Assembly: GCA_007922195.1 (NCBI GenBank)
Contig: ML681998.1
Coordinates: 20,347,663 to 20,411,662, forward strand
DNA length: 64,000 bases
Direction: 5' to 3'
Origin: Podocnemis expansa
Taxonomy: Eukaryota > Chordata > Testudines > Podocnemididae
Notes under the pieces: generated by a model
Told to the model about the DNA's origin: nothing
The model's database searches: none
Seen by the model: the letters and a program-made list of their open reading frames with translations, nothing else
In this document: piece by piece, positions 14,363 to 27,345 of the stretch
Layout of the letters: each line of letters begins with the position of its first letter
Position numbering within the stretch: the first letter of the stretch is position 1
Position numbers and translations under genes: made by a program

Positions 14363-14947
14363 CTTTTGCCTATCTCTTTCCCCCACCCTCCATGATCCAA
14401 AATGGGAAAAAGTATGGGACAGAAAAGCCCAGTTTTAATCATAAATGATTGTACTATATATGTACTGTCATACAAGTATGATAGATACATAGAATCATGA
14501 TGTAATGATGGCTGTCAAAGAACTTGGACCTATTCTGGTGACGCTATGACACAAAGTAAAATGATACATTACTACAAACAGGTAACATACAGAAGGCTGC
14601 ATGGCTGATTTTCTATCATTAATCTCTGAGCCAGAAGATCTCAGGAAAAGTTCCTACCTCAAGGATGTGAGTTATTACACAATACTAACACCATTGTTAA
14701 GAGAGAAGGATGCGCTGCCCCAGTTTACTGTCCCCTCTGAAGGACATCTTCTGTTTGTGGATCACCCAGTGGAAATTAAAGATCCACTCACACCTTCTGG
14801 AAGGGATAAGTCATAGCCTCACCATCAAGCTGTATCTCAATAAACCACTCTGATTGCTGTGTGAGCTGTGTGGCTATTGTATTTGCACAGACACTCACTG
14901 CTATGTAATTATTTTGTAAAGGCCTGTGCAATGACAACGAAAGGCAC

Positions 14948-14964
14948 TAATTAATTAATTAATT
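14948..14964 (+). repeat. (TTAA)n microsatellite
   Basis: Four AATT units in intron 4. Confidence 0.9.
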
Positions 14965-15193
14965 CAAGGTAATCTTGTGCCACCAGTTCAAAAGGGGTTG
15001 AAGTTTTCAGACATTCAAGCAGTGCCTTTCTTTGATGATTCCTATTCTTTTTTCCAGTGTCGTACTATTCCTCAAGTTCTTTGTGAAAACTGGGTATCCA
15101 AAAATCCCTTCTGACCAGGTTTAAGCTTTAAATCAATCCCTACATGACTGCAACTATGTGTGCAGGACTTTTAACATTGTTCTAATTTTATTC

Positions 15194-17190
15194 ATAGAAT
15201 CATAGAATCATAGGGTTGGAAGGGACCCCACAAGGTCATCTAGTCCAACCCCCTGCCAAAAAAAGCAGGACCACTCCCATTAGATCATCCCAGTCAGTGT
15301 TTTGTCCAGCTGGGACTTGAACACCTCCAGAGATGGAGATTCCACCACCTCCCTAGGCAACTTATTCCACTGCTTCACCACTCACCTAGTAAGGAAGTTT
15401 TTCCTAATATCCAGCCTGGACCGCCCCAGCTGTAACTTGAAACCATTGCTTCTTGTTCTGCCCTCTGTTACTACCGAGAACAGTCGAGCTCCCTCCTCCT
15501 TGGAGCAACCCTTCAAGTAGTTGAAGGTTGCTATCAAATCCCCCCTCAGTCTTCTCTTCTGCAGGCTAAATAAGCCTAGTTCCTTCAGTCTTTCTTCATA
15601 GGGCTTGTGCTCCAGCCCTTTGATCATTTTGGTTGCCCTCCTCTGGACTCTCTCTAATTTGTCCATGTCCTTTTTGTAGTGGGGAGCCCAAAACTGGACA
15701 CAGTATTCCAGATGTGGCCTCACTAGTGCAGAATACAGGGGAATGATCACATCCCTCGATCTGCTGGTAACACTTCTTCTGATGCAGCCCAGTATGCCAT
15801 TGGCCTTTTTGGCAGCAAGAGCACACTGCTGACTCATATCCAGCTTCCCATCCACCATGACTCCCAGGTCCTTTTCTCCAGTGCTGCTATTTAGCTGATC
15901 ACTCCCCAGCCTGTAGCAGTACATGGGGTTTTTTCGTCCCAAGTGCAGGATTTTACACTTATCCTTGTTGAACCTCATGAGATTCCTCTTGGCCCACTGC
16001 TCCAGTTTGTCTAGGTCTCCCTGAATCCTGTCTCTGCCCTCTAGGGTGTCTACCGTTCCCCCCAGTTTGGTATCATCTGCAAACTTACTAAGTGTGCAAT
16101 CTATCCCATCATCCAGATCATTAATGAAAACATTGAACAGAACTGGCCCCAGGACCGACCCCTGGGGTACACCACTCGTTACTGCCTGCCAACTTGACAT
16201 GGAGCCATTGATTCCTACACGCTGAAACCGTTGTTCTAGCCAGTTTTCTATCCACCTTACAGTCCACGCATCTAACCCATACTTCCTTAATTTGCCAATG
16301 AGAATGCTGTGGGAAACCGTATCAAAAGCCTTGCTAAAGTCAAGGTATATCACATCAACGGCTCTTCCCGCATCCACAAATCCAGTCATTTCATCATAGA
16401 AGGCGATGAGGTTGGTCAGGCATGATTTACCCTTGGTGAATCCATGCTGACTATTCCTGATTACTCTATTTTCCTCCAAGTGTTTCAGGATGGATTCTTT
16501 GAGAAGCTGCTCCATGATTTTTCCAGGGATTGAGGTGAGGCTGACAGGTCTGTAATTCCCTGGATCGTCCTTTTTGCCTTTCTTGAAGATAGGTACTATA
16601 TTTGCTTTTTTCCAGTCCTCTGGCACCTCCCCCGTTCGCCACGAGTTTTCAAAGATAATGGCCAACGGTACTGCTATCTCATCAGCCAGCTCCCTCAGCA
16701 CCCTCGGATGCAGTTCATCCGGCCCCATGGACTTGTGCACATCTAGTTTCTTTAAGCAGTCCCTAACCTGACCTACTGTCACCAAGGGCCTCTCTTCTTC
16801 TCCCCAGTCCCCCGTACCTAGTGTAGTGGGCTGGGAGCTGACCTTGCTTGTGAAAACTGAAGTAAAAAAAGCATTGAGCACTTCAGCTTTTTCCTCATCC
16901 TCTGTCACGAGGATGCCTGCCCCATTCAGTAAGGGACCTACACCATCCCTGATCCTCTTCTTGTTATTGATATACTTGTAGAACCCCTTCCTATTATCCT
17001 TCACATCCCTTGCTAGTCGCAACTCCATTTGTCCTTTGGCCTTTCTGATTTTATCCCTGCAGTCCCGAGCAATGTCTTTATATGCCTCCTTAGTCATCTG
17101 TCCTAGCTTCCACTTCCTGTAAGCGTCCTTTTTATGCTTCAGCTCAGTGCAGAGCTCTCTGTTAAGCCACAGTGGGCGCCTTCCACATTT
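15194..17190 (-). mobile_element. CR1 LINE, 5'-truncated, DPYS sense strand
   Basis: The 3' terminus is on the left, with the CR1 hallmark of short ATTCTATG-type direct repeats (seen on the plus strand as CATAGAATCATAGAATCATA) and the GGTTGGACTAGATGACC tail motif. Coding sequence runs leftward from about 17180. The 5' end stops inside ORF2 just before the [20 protein letters not shown] segment, so the endonuclease domain is missing, as is usual for target-primed insertions. No target duplication is evident. It lies in DPYS intron 4 in the same orientation as the gene. Confidence 0.95.
15382..17097 (-). CDS. CR1 ORF2 reverse transcriptase, N-truncated
   Basis: An uninterrupted 571-codon frame of the CR1 pol protein. 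Visible reverse transcriptase blocks in order: [43 protein letters not shown] (block A, first catalytic Asp), [13 protein letters not shown] (block B) and KFADDTKL (block C, FADD at 16072-16083), followed by the thumb region ending [11 protein letters not shown]. The frame is open upstream to about 17170, so the ATG at 17097 is only the first internal Met. The lack of stops or frameshifts over 1.7 kb implies a young insertion. Without the endonuclease it cannot be autonomous. Confidence 0.93.
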   Translation of the reverse strand: MTKEAYKDIARDCRDKIRKAKGQMELRLARDVKDNRKGFYKYINNKKRIRDGVGPLLNGAGILVTEDEEKAEVLNAFFTSVFTSKVSSQPTTLGTGDWGEEERPLVTVGQVRDCLKKLDVHKSMGPDELHPRVLRELADEIAVPLAIIFENSWRTGEVPEDWKKANIVPIFKKGKKDDPGNYRPVSLTSIPGKIMEQLLKESILKHLEENRVIRNSQHGFTKGKSCLTNLIAFYDEMTGFVDAGRAVDVIYLDFSKAFDTVSHSILIGKLRKYGLDAWTVRWIENWLEQRFQRVGINGSMSSWQAVTSGVPQGSVLGPVLFNVFINDLDDGIDCTLSKFADDTKLGGTVDTLEGRDRIQGDLDKLEQWAKRNLMRFNKDKCKILHLGRKNPMYCYRLGSDQLNSSTGEKDLGVMVDGKLDMSQQCALAAKKANGILGCIRRSVTSRSRDVIIPLYSALVRPHLEYCVQFWAPHYKKDMDKLERVQRRATKMIKGLEHKPYEERLKELGLFSLQKRRLRGDLIATFNYLKGCSKEEGARLFSVVTEGRTRSNGFKLQLGRSRLDIRKNFLTR

Positions 17191-18907
17191 GCTGTTATTC
17201 TCCAGTTACACCAATTACCAGATGGTTTCAGCATCTCTCAGAATACAGATACTATTTATCTTCACCTATTGCTTCAGTTTGCAATGCTTTATCACATACT
17301 GAGGGATGTTATTTTTCAGTACATTGCTTGGTCCTTGGTTTGTGGAGTTTTAAGATTCCAGGCCCATCTATCTAACTGAATTATGGAATTAGAGAAAGAG
17401 AGAGATGCAAAGAAAAGAAGGTGTGAATCCGAGGACACTCTCCCAAGACCTTGGCAGTAGATCCTTTTTACTATGCATATTTCGTCTCAAACCTTTAAGG
17501 ATGATTCTGCACGAGCTCCAAAGAGGCATAGTACACAATTCACAGTTATGTTTCAGGGAAAGCTATTGTGATGTTAGGACACATTTGTGCCCTTTCCCAC
17601 CTGCCCCCCAATTCTGGGCTGCTGCAGGGGCATGTGGGACCAGTGATGTAACTTAAACAATTCTGGCTGGGTGACATTAGCCTGTCCTAAGCTGACTTTG
17701 GGTGGCAGCACCTTCTACTACACCTTCAACACTCCTCTCCCATACCTGACATGTATCCTACACTGGGTCTTGTACTGGCAGTGTTTGCAAACAGCCTCTG
17801 TCAGAGGAAATTCTCCCCTAGTAGGGTCTGGGTCAACAGCAGAGGAGAGAATTCCTCTCCAACTGAGCTTCATTGTGAAAAATTCTGAAAAAAAGCCTGC
17901 AAATATGTCATTGTAGGGTGCCATGATTCTCATCTATCAATACCTCCATAGCTGAGTTTCAGAGGTTACGGGCTGGTTCTTTCTGGTCTACGTATCAGTG
18001 CTCATGATGAAGTTTCTGCAAACAGAACATAACTTGAGCTGCTCCCGTGAGTGGCAAGGAGAATAAAACTGCAGATTCATTTTCTGTAATGGCCTTGAAT
18101 CTAGAGTGCTGCAGCTTTGCCAGATTGCATTTGGACTTTTTTGCTGATTTGACTATTTCTTGCATTTAATTCTGACTATGACTCGCAGGATTTAGTGGTA
18201 AAATAATATCAGGGACCCGCCTTAAACCAACAAGCAAGGACATTATGAAGGTAGTCTCCGTTAGCTCACCCTGCCTATACCTATAGAAACTAGATTAGAG
18301 TCCTGAAGTGACAAATAAGACTCATTATCTGTCATGTTTTCTTGTGCTTAATAACATACCAAGCAGTAAGCAATCCCCTTCTGACCTTTCTGCCTATTTT
18401 TGCTGTACTTTAAAGTCTTGGTGTCTGAAAATAGCTATGGATCTTAATTCACTTACCTTCATTAAACATTTAGCTGAGCTAGTCCTGGCTGATCCCACAT
18501 GAGTAGGTCCATCACTCAGCACACTGCGTACTTCTCATTTATTTTCCAACCTCTTTGCAGTTCAAGTTCATATTCTTAAGACTCCTCAACTGAAATCCTG
18601 TCACACTTGAGGATCTGACCCTTGCATGTTTTTTATTGGGAGAAAATGTTCAGAAGCATCTAAATGATTTAGAAGCATAAGTCCTATTTTCAGAAGTGTG
18701 ATTTACATGTCTGCAACTCCTGATCTAGACCATTAACTGAGCCTTAGACTGTATATTTCTGTATGTTTAGCCCAGCAATCTTCACACTCTACAGTGGCAC
18801 TCCGGTTATAATTTAGCCAGTCTTAATTTTTGGTATATTGATTTTGGATCAATCTTTTAAAAATTCAGTGGGCTAGACATTTTCATTAGTTGTTTTTTTT
18901 TTCTCTC

Positions 18908-19136
18908 TGGCCCTGTCTATACCAGAAAGTTTTACTGCTTTAACTGTACAGGTACTCCCTCCACACATGGATACAGTTATAGCAAAAACAAAGCTATGAT
19001 GTAGAGGCAGCAGATTAAGCTATACAAGCCATCTTTACACTAGTACCCACACTGAGGCTTTCTGGTGTAAACTATTTCAGTTAAGGAAACCACACACCTA
19101 ACTGAACTAGTTATATTGGTAAAACATTTAAATTTA
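18908..19136. mobile_element. MITE-like element
   Basis: Starts GGCCCTGTCTATACCAGAAA and ends near ATTTAGGCC, with internal TTAACTG / CAGTTAAGG inverted words and TGGTGTAAACTATTTCAG. The GGCC(x)TGTCTA start groups it with the elements at 423 and 5451. No clear duplication. Confidence 0.45.
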
Positions 19137-20746
19137 GGCCAAACCTGATTTCTCCAGTGTTAATCTGGAGCAACTTAATGAAGTAATTCCAAATTTTTCC
19201 ACGGTAGTAGGGATCAGAATGTGACCTGTTTGCTCTTTGTGCACCCTGAGATGGCAGTTGCTAGTGATCCTACATGCACTCCAGGACGTAACTACTGCAT
19301 AAAGGAGACTTTGCAAGTGTTTTGTGCTTCACCAGCATTACAGAATTAGGTACTAATACAGCATAGTGCAAAACACCCTTTTCTAGTCATCAGAACTGTC
19401 CATTTGCTTGTCAGAATTTAAGCTTTCACCTGGATATTCTAACTGATTTAACAGGCTCTTATATTTGATCCTGATACTACACTCATTGAAAGAATTTATA
19501 AAGGCATAGGGCTGGATTCCACATTACTACCAATAGTGACACCTAGTGTATAAACCTAGTTCAGCACAGTATTATTAATCTGCTCAAATAAGATATAGGG
19601 AAAAGATTCCTGCACATATTTGAACCCGTAGGACAGAGTCTTATCAGTAGACCATAACAATGTGGTTATTTTCACTATGTCTATACTTCAAAACAGGATG
19701 TGGATAAATATTACTCTAATCCTACATGTAACAATAGCACTGTGCACCTTTCTATGAAGCTTCCATCTAACCAAGCCAACAGTCAGTTGGTATCCAAAAT
19801 GCTTAGGCAAATGAGGCAAATATGGATCAAGTTGGATCAAGAGAGAAGCCAAGAAGGATGTGAAAAGACTAGCACACCATAAGGATTAGGGACCTTTACA
19901 TCATGACTAGAGCTGTGTTAATTGCTGATTTTTTAGTTTGCTGCCAGCCTGGGAAAATAATCCCATTCAAATCAAACTAAAAACAAAATTCTTCAAAAAT
20001 TTTTTTCATTAAGTTAAAAGGTTGGAAAATTTTCATAATCTGTTGACTGACATGTTTTGGGCTGAGGCATTTTTTTTTAAAAGTGAAGAAAATGAAGAGA
20101 GGAGGGCAGTACCTTCCCATAGCCCAGTGAGTGGAGCAGTCCCTTGGGATGTGGTGCCTCATTTTGGTTACCCAAATTTAGTGAGCACTTTTTCAAATAC
20201 CAACACTCACTCGCCAGTATGTGACACTCCACTACCCGATTAAAAAACACATACACTAATAATTCTACAGCAGGTCAAGGGACAGACGAATGCATTTGTA
20301 GGCAAGGGCAGAATGGACTTAACTTCCAGACTATGGCAAGTATACTGTTTCCTGCTGTCTGAATTCCTTGGACATCAAGTAGACAATGAAAATTCAAGAG
20401 AGATTTCCCCCTTGCAAATAAACAAACTATTTTATTTTTATTAAAGAAGCTGCTGACTCAGAAATTTACAATAGTTTTAGATTTCTATGCCATGAAATAG
20501 CAGTGACGGACTGACTATGTCTAACACACACAGGACAAGTACACTCAGGCTCCATATACTGTTCTGACTGACTTTCTCACTGACCTCCCCCAGCAGCTTA
20601 AAATGCCCCTTGCCATCTCCAAAACGTTCCCTCCTTCAGCCCCCTAACAGTACTCCCAACTAAGGAACCAACTAAGAAACCTTTCTGCTACCATCCTTCA
20701 ACATGCCTGATTATTCTCATGCCCAGGATCCAGCACTGGGAGTTAC

Positions 20747-20936
20747 CTTCTCTTCGTGCATTAGCTATCACCTTTGCTGCAGATTTGCTCATCACATGAA
20801 CTACATAAAGAGGGCAGTTCACTGAGTTTGCTATGGTGATTGCTCTCAGGGTGGCTTCTGCTTCCACCTCTTCAGGACGAGACAGTTCATGCCCTTCAGG
20901 GCCAGTTATCCCCAGTGTTAACATCTTCTTGGCACC
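20747..20936 (-). CDS. DPYS: DPYS exon 4 (residues 201-263 plus 1 base)
   Basis: Codes [20 protein letters not shown] through [23 protein letters not shown] and ends with one base of a split glycine codon (phase 1 intron). The acceptor is TTTTTAG and the donor GAAG|GTAACT. H247 in LYVVHVMS is the expected zinc ligand (human H248). The [22 protein letters not shown] stretch is a strong signature of DPYS and the related DPYSL/CRMP proteins. The retained catalytic ligands favour DPYS over CRMPs, which have lost them. Confidence 0.98.
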
Positions 20937-22972
20937 CTAAAAACCACACAAGAGTACATAACTGTTAGTGCTGTTTTGTTGAGCAGTATCAATTATATAG
21001 GTGTAGCAGTGGCCTGAGTTGTCAGCTGATCTGGATTCTAAACCAGACATTGCAACCAACTTGCTGTTTGACATTGGACAGGTCACACAGGCTTGGATTT
21101 TCCAGACCACTCAGTACTTTTGCCCCCATTTCAATCAAAGGTCAGATGCCAATATTTAGGGGCCAGATTTAAAAAAAAAAAAAAAAAGCCAAAATGACTT
21201 AGGAGTACCAGTCCCATTGACTTTCAAAGATGCTCAGGTTCTTTTGAAAATCCCACCCCAAACATCTAAGTGCCCCAATGGACCAATTGATTGCAAAGGC
21301 ACTTACACACATTGTAAAGACAATTATCCTCACCTCCATTTGTAAAGTACTTTGGTGTCGAGGGATGAAAAGCAGCTAGGCAAGCACAAAGTTCTGGAAT
21401 TACCATTGTGTTATAAGAGTTTAAACACTCACTAGTTTGCAGTTTAGTGACAAATGCATTACTTATTGAGGGACTCAAGAGACTAATGCAGTACCTTTGG
21501 CTAGTTGAAGAAACTTAAAGTTCTAGCCAGCTTGGCCTGGATCCTGTTAAGTCCCACCAGACACCCAGGTGGTGCTTAGATGGAGACACAGAGAAGTTAC
21601 ACACCAGCGCTAGAGTAAGCATAGACACAGCAGCCATGATGCTTATGCTCACCCAGAAAGGAGTCTTTTCTGTGTGCCTGGCTCCATTACTCATAAATAC
21701 CCAGTGTAAGAAACGCATGTGGACTGGCCATGTCTGAGGTGGCCTGGAGATAAGTACTGGTCTCATCATGGCACAGAGGCATTTAGCCAAGCATTCTCCC
21801 ATTGACTTCAGTCCTGTAATGAGGCTCCAACCCCTGCTCTTTTTAGCAACTGTGCAGTACTGCTCTTGGCTGTGTTCACACAAACATGGTTATTTCGAAA
21901 CACGTTGTGTCGAAACAACTTGTTTCGAAATAACGCCTTATTTCGAAATGAATTAATTTGAATTAGCAAAAAGTCATTTTGAAATAAGCTAAAAAGTGGG
22001 AAACGAAATAGCAAGTTCACAATGTGAACATGCTATTTCGTTAGGTGCTGCAGGGGGCTGCAGCCACCTGGGGGTGAGCCCCTGCTGGCTCACCCTGCAG
22101 CCCCAGAAAGGGGGCTGCAGGCACTGGCGGGGGGTGAGCCGCTACAAGGTGGCTCAGCCCCCTGCCAGAGCTGCACCCCGGACCCTGCCGGCGGGTCGGG
22201 GGTGCAGCCCAGCTGCAGGCTGAAGCAGCCGGCAGGGGATCACCCCCCCACCGGGGGCTGAGGGACAGCCCTCAGCATCCTGGCCAGGCTCCTGAGGGTT
22301 CCCTGGCCAGGGTGCTGACGATCCAATGTTGTTTTGGAACACTTGGTTCCGAAACAACATGTTCACACTTGTTGTTTCGAAACAACGGTTCCGAAACAAC
22401 CTTGTTTCACCCAGAAACTAGGTTTAAGTTGTTTCGAAACAACTGTGCGTTGTGTGAACATGGGTTTTTTTTGTTTCGAAACAACGAGGTTGTTTTGAAA
22501 CAAAAGTGCCGTGTGAACACAGCCCTTGTTATAGCAAGACCCTTTCCTAACCTACCACATACTCTTGGCCCTACTCACCACTTTTCACTTTATGCATATA
22601 AGCACAACACACCAACTACTTAGAGGAGCTAAGTTATGTGCATAATAAACACACCCAACAGTAGCCTTCATGTTCATGCACAATTGTTTATTTAATCTAT
22701 ATAAAAGAAATTCAGAAACGTTAAGGGCCTAGTTTAAAGCTAATTCAAGTCAATAGCAAGGCTCCTGTTGATTTCAAAGGTGTCTGGGTCAGACCCCTAA
22801 ATATAATTTGTTGATTTACTTTGCACTGAGTAGGCTATTTAGCAAGTAAAATGGGAAAAACAGTACTTTCCTGCATTATAGTAAAGACAATAAGACATCC
22901 TGATAGTATGGGAATTGGGGCCATGTAAATACCTTTGACTTCTAAATTTTAATCAACCTGTCTAACACATAC
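20937..22972 (-). other. DPYS intron 3
   Basis: Intron of 2036 bp. A 657-bp hairpin MITE (21868-22524) makes up a third of it. Around 21010-21275 there is a weak MIR-like fragment and a run of 17 A (21171-21187). The phrase at 21205-21230, a match to CCCATTGACTTTCAAAG, is the kind of degenerate repeat seen many times in reptile genomes, but I cannot assign it. Confidence 0.8.
21868..22524. mobile_element. TTTCGAAA hairpin MITE, copy 2
   Basis: A 657-bp element with exact 14-bp terminal inverted repeats, GGCTGTGTTCACAC (21868-21881) and GTGTGAACACAGCC (22511-22524), flanked by CTT on both sides (21865-21867, 22525-22527). Multiple TTTCGAAAC/AACAAG hairpins flank a GC-rich middle (22040-22320). 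The 3-bp duplication points toward a Harbinger-like group but CTT is not the usual TWA. Confidence 0.75.
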
Positions 22973-23152
22973 CTCTGCAATCAAGTCCCCATTCTCTGCG
23001 TGGACCAGAGCAATTGCTCCAATTTGCTTACACTGGGAAAAAGCTGCATATAGTTCACTATCTCCAACCATATACAGATCTTTATAGGCCATGAACATCT
23101 TGAAAGAGTTGACACCTTTTTCTTCAGTGAGAATTCTCATTTCTTCTTTGAC
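22973..23152 (-). CDS. DPYS: DPYS exon 3 (residues 141-200)
   Basis: Sixty codons, [13 protein letters not shown] to [11 protein letters not shown], between a TTTCTTTCAG acceptor and a GAG|GTATGT donor, phase 0 on both sides. It carries two metal ligands: K158 in the [16 protein letters not shown] motif, the lysine that is carboxylated to bridge the two zinc ions in dihydropyrimidinases, and H191 in LVHAENGD. These correspond to human K159 and H192, one residue shifted because of the shorter N-terminus. Confidence 0.98.
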
Positions 23153-23270
23153 CTGAAAGAAAAACCATCAACAAGTCCCACAATGCAACTGAAAAAATAT
23201 AGTAGTTATCTTTTCCACTTCTATCAGCCTTGTTAAACTGCCATGCAATGAGAATAATGAACAAATTGAT

Positions 23271-23626
23271 GGGTATGTCTACACTGGAGGCTCCGTTAAG
23301 TTGACTTTACAAGGTTGCCTTATTAAGTCGCCTTAAAGTCAACTTTGTTAACTCAGCTTAGAGCATTGACACTGGAAACACCTGTTTGCCTGTTTCCACA
23401 CTAGCAAGTGCTAGGTTGATGCTTCCTGATGGCCAGGACCTCTGGGAGGGGGCCTGGAGGCCAATTAAGTTGCTTTAAGGGCTATTTCCCATCTACACTG
23501 GCTCAAGTTGACTTAATAAGGTCGACTTAGGCCTTAAGTTGAATAAAAGTCCAGTGTGGCCACAGGTGTCTGTAGGTCAACTTAAGCTTCCTTAAATTGA
23601 CCTAAGGGTCCAGTGCAGACATACCC
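23271..23626. mobile_element. GTTGACTTAATAAGG MITE, copy 1
   Basis: Ends GGGTATGTCTACACTGG and, inward from the right, GGGTATGTCTGCACTGG are near perfect inverted repeats. The interior repeats AAGTTGACTTAATAAGG in both orientations, giving strong hairpin potential. The flanks show no exact short duplication. Located 120 bp from DPYS exon 3. No coding potential. Confidence 0.7.
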
Positions 23627-24662
23627 AATGATATTTTACTTGCTGATGAAGAAACAATATACTTAGCCCAAGCAAGTCTGGAAAGTCAAATATATCAGGG
23701 CAATTTACATAGTGCTTTTGTATCACAGTGCTACACAAACTGCATACATGAATACCACAGCAATATAGATGTCTAACACACAAAGCAATTTCAGAGACTG
23801 GACATTTTTACCAAAGAAACTAGTGCAAAGAGCCTGGAATTTGTAGAAAGAGTCTTGCACCATAAGTTGGCCGGTATTCAATTTCTGCTTCAAAAGGACA
23901 GAAATTCTAGCTGGTCCAAGCACGTTTTTATACAGGATTTTAGATCCAAAAGAACATCCCTGCAAGGAATTAACATCTAGCACATTCAAAGAGTAATCAG
24001 AAATGACCGATAAGGAAAAGGTTTCTCCTATCTACTGTAGAGCTTTAACCTAGGAGCTAAGCTTTGACCTAGGAGCATCAGTCTTTTGGGATATTTTATC
24101 CCAGTTTTCAAAAGCAAATCTAAGGGTCATCTACATGAAAGCCTCCTTTGTTGCCAGCACGAATCCCAGAGCTCAGGAAATTCAGGCTTAATAGACTCAT
24201 AGGCCCTGAACCCTAACAATATATCCTGGATGGAAAAGAGATGCATGTTTCATGCCCCTGGCCGCCCAGCTTTAAGTAATAACCAGATCCTAAATCCCCA
24301 AATCTCTCCTTGACAACTGATAGGCACACCAGCCTCACTCTGGCTTACAGGGGTAAAAGACTTGCTGCAGGCAGAAGAGGCCATGCCCTTCCACCCTTGC
24401 TGGGCATGCTCCACATGGAAGGGGGATTTTAAAGGCAGCAATATGGCTCAGTCTGGTGGACTGCTGATGATGCACATTGCTGGCTCTTTTCAGGGGACTG
24501 CTGCAGATGCTGATCATTGAGCTGAGCTATGCTGAGCCCTGGACGGCTCCTTGGCGGCCAGACAAACCTGAAAGAGGGACTAAATTGCCAGGAACCACAC
24601 TGACTGGAAACCCTGGGGAATTGTGGAACACTGATGCTGACAGGGTAGGAAGCAGTCTAGGG

Positions 24663-24849
24663 TAGTGGCTTGCAACTTTTTTCCTCAGGATCCAGTTGAA
24701 AAAAAAAACTTTTATGCCCATAACCCAACAATTACATCTCTGAGCAATGAGTTCCAGTCTTTCAGCAGTGGTAGCAATGGGTGTGCAACCCAGTACCTGA
24801 GGGTCTGGAACCCCGTATTGGGTCATGGCCTGTGGTTTGAACACCACTG
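24663..24849. mobile_element. Short hAT (MER5-like), old copy
   Basis: About 187 bp with ends TAGTGGCTTGCAAC and GTTTGAACACCACTG, degenerate forms of the CAGTGGTTTTCAAA terminal repeat. The inner segment GGGTCATGGCCTGTGG is shared with the copy at 51376-51540. Flanking octamers GTCTAGGG and GCGTCAGG match at only 5 of 8 positions. Confidence 0.6.
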
Positions 24850-25455
24850 GCGTCAGGAGCATGAAGAGAGTTAAAGGGGACAAAGTAGCATTCTTGTCAG
24901 TGTGTTTTGGGAGGATCCCTGCTGACTTGGGGGGCAAGCGCCCCTCTCACTGACAGTGTCCTGGCTGGGGCTCAGAAGAACAGGGAGGGCCAGAGCCCCC
25001 CCCATCCTTCTTAGGTGGTGCCCCATTTCACCCATGGGACATTAGGTAGCACAGCCCTGACTAGAAGACTATTTTGCTGACTCTGGCCATTAGACTGCAC
25101 TGTCCTGAAAGGTGGCCCCAGTGACTTAGGCTGCCCTGCCCCAAAACGGAGCCTTGTGGGATGGATTTGATCCATTGGCTTTTTTTCCCATCTTCAGTGG
25201 CCTGACACCCATGATGGGGAGTACCAGCCTCATACCAGTGATTAAGTATATTCTCACAGGCTTGGGCTTTAAAAAATTCAACTTTTTAAAAAATTATTAT
25301 TGTTGTTGTTTTGCACAGCAGGTTGTAATTGACTGTTAAAATTTACAGCTAACTTCTTCGCAAGCACTTTGTGAAGTTAGCAGACTCTAGTCTGACATGA
25401 GATGGAAGCAAATGACTCCAAATGAGTTTGCTCTATTACATGTATTGAATTAATG

Positions 25456-25971
25456 CAGGGGTCAGGGACATTTCCCAGACCCTGTGCCAGCCCTGCCCAC
25501 CGCACCCTCAGCAGGCGCCAGGGGCAGGGCCAGGCCTCTGGCTCCCGGCTGGGGCTGGCTCCGGCTCCCGCCCCCACCAGTGGGTGGCCTCTAGTTCCTG
25601 GCCAGGACTGTGGCTGGCTCCCACCCCCATTGGCTCCCTGCTGGAGGGCGGCCTCTGGTTCCCAAGGGTGGGGTCAGGGCTGGCTCCCACCAGCAGTAGC
25701 AGCTTGAGGCAGGCTGACCAGCTACTCCCCTCTAGCCTTGCCCAGCAGGGGGCAGGACCAGCATGGGCCAGAAGCCCTGCATGCCACAGCCTCCTTGTCC
25801 CTGCTGACCACACTACCCAGCAGGAGTGACAAGTGGCTCTTGCGGCCCTGGACTGTGCTGCAGGGGGGGTGGGGGGCAGACAAGAGTGGGGAGCCTGAGG
25901 ATCACCCCATGCCGCTGAGGCTCAGCTCGCATGCTATTTTTGTCATGTGTGCTGGGGGTTGCCGACCCCTG
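25456..25971. mobile_element. hAT (Charlie-like) GC-rich element
   Basis: A 516-bp element with ends CAGGGGTCAGGGACAT and GGGGGTTGCCGACCCCTG. Flanks AATTAATG and ATTTAAAG match at 6 of 8 positions. Its GC-rich interior (CCTTGCCCAGCAGGG, GGCTGGCTCC words) is related to the element at 53351-54083. Frames of about 100 codons inside are compositional. Confidence 0.8.
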
Positions 25972-27345
25972 ATTTAAAGGGTGAGTCCTATAATAGATGC
26001 TAGGCCACTAGGAAACTTTGGAATTTGGGGTTTCAGGCAAACAGAACCTGGGAACCCAAGGAGTGACAGAAACCATGTGTGTGGCCAAAATGTCAATTTA
26101 TGTTTAGGTTAAAAATAACCTAGCTACAGAAGTCTGAAGAGACCCTGGGATTGGAAGGGGAGGATTTAAGGCATATGCCTACTATATGAGTCATTCCTGG
26201 AACCCCTTTAGTTCTCTCAGGGTTCTGCACCCAGGACTCACAAAAAGACTCAACCTACCTTGCTTGTTTGCAGTCACATGCACCTTTATTTACAATGCAG
26301 CCAGTTCATTCCTCGTGCCTGTTCCAGGCACTCTTCTAGACAGAGGCTCACTATTGTGTGTCCTTCCTGAAGAGTGGACAGACTTTCTCACAGTCTTCTC
26401 TTTCTATCCTTGACCATACATTCCCCCCTCTGGTTTCCTGTTATTTCCTTCTTATTTACCTCCCAGAGCCAGGCATCCGGTGTTCCTCTCTACCTCCTTA
26501 GTCCTGGCTCTGACTCAAGTCTAATCAGTGCAGCACCTGTTACCTGCTCCCATGGCACTCCTAACTCTGCTGGCCTGCACTGCCACGGCCCCCTGGGTCA
26601 TGGCTGAGAGAGGCAACCAAGGGGTTTATCAGTCATCCCCTGCTCTATCATAGTGCCCATCTGGTCTTCTTGACCTTCCATTATTTCAGGGTATATGCTA
26701 ATTTAAGAAGGCCTTCCTTCCCCATTCTAGGGCATATTCCTATCTAATACTGCAGATGAATTGCATTCTGTCTCATTAGTAGGAGACACATCACAATATC
26801 ACTTTGCCGGTTCTTGGCCACCAGCTTAAATTGTTTATATACATATATATGTAAGGCACTGTTATAGATAAGGAACAGCACTGAAGGTTCAGAAGTCTTG
26901 GTTCTGCTACCAAAACTGATAAACTTCCTGGGATCTGGGCAAGACATTTAGACCCTGAATCTGCAGCTGATGTTGCATGGGTTCCACACAGGTATGGGAA
27001 TTTATCCATATAGTCAGTTGCAAGGTTGGAGAGTTAATTCTTCAAGAAAATGAAGATGCTAATGCAGGACTTCCGATAGTTAGTTTGCATATGCTTTGCA
27101 ATTCTCTGTGACAGCATGGAAAAACATTAAATGGTCATTAAACCATGTCTCTAACATTTCAGTACCTCAGGGTTGTTTCCACATTGGGGAATTTGAAATC
27201 CATTAGGAATCTGAGATCCTTTTGAGATCCAGCCATGAAATGTTCACCTAAGAAAGAATTCTGAGCAGGACAAAAATTCTAGTGTATATTCTGAAGCAGA
27301 AGTGTTAAATACTTAGCAGACTTGCTATAGTCACATAGGCTATGT

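Noticed and set aside
24527..24937. A 136-codon minus-strand frame
   Set aside because: It spans the short hAT at 24663-24849 and flanking DNA; no family resemblance, no splice context.
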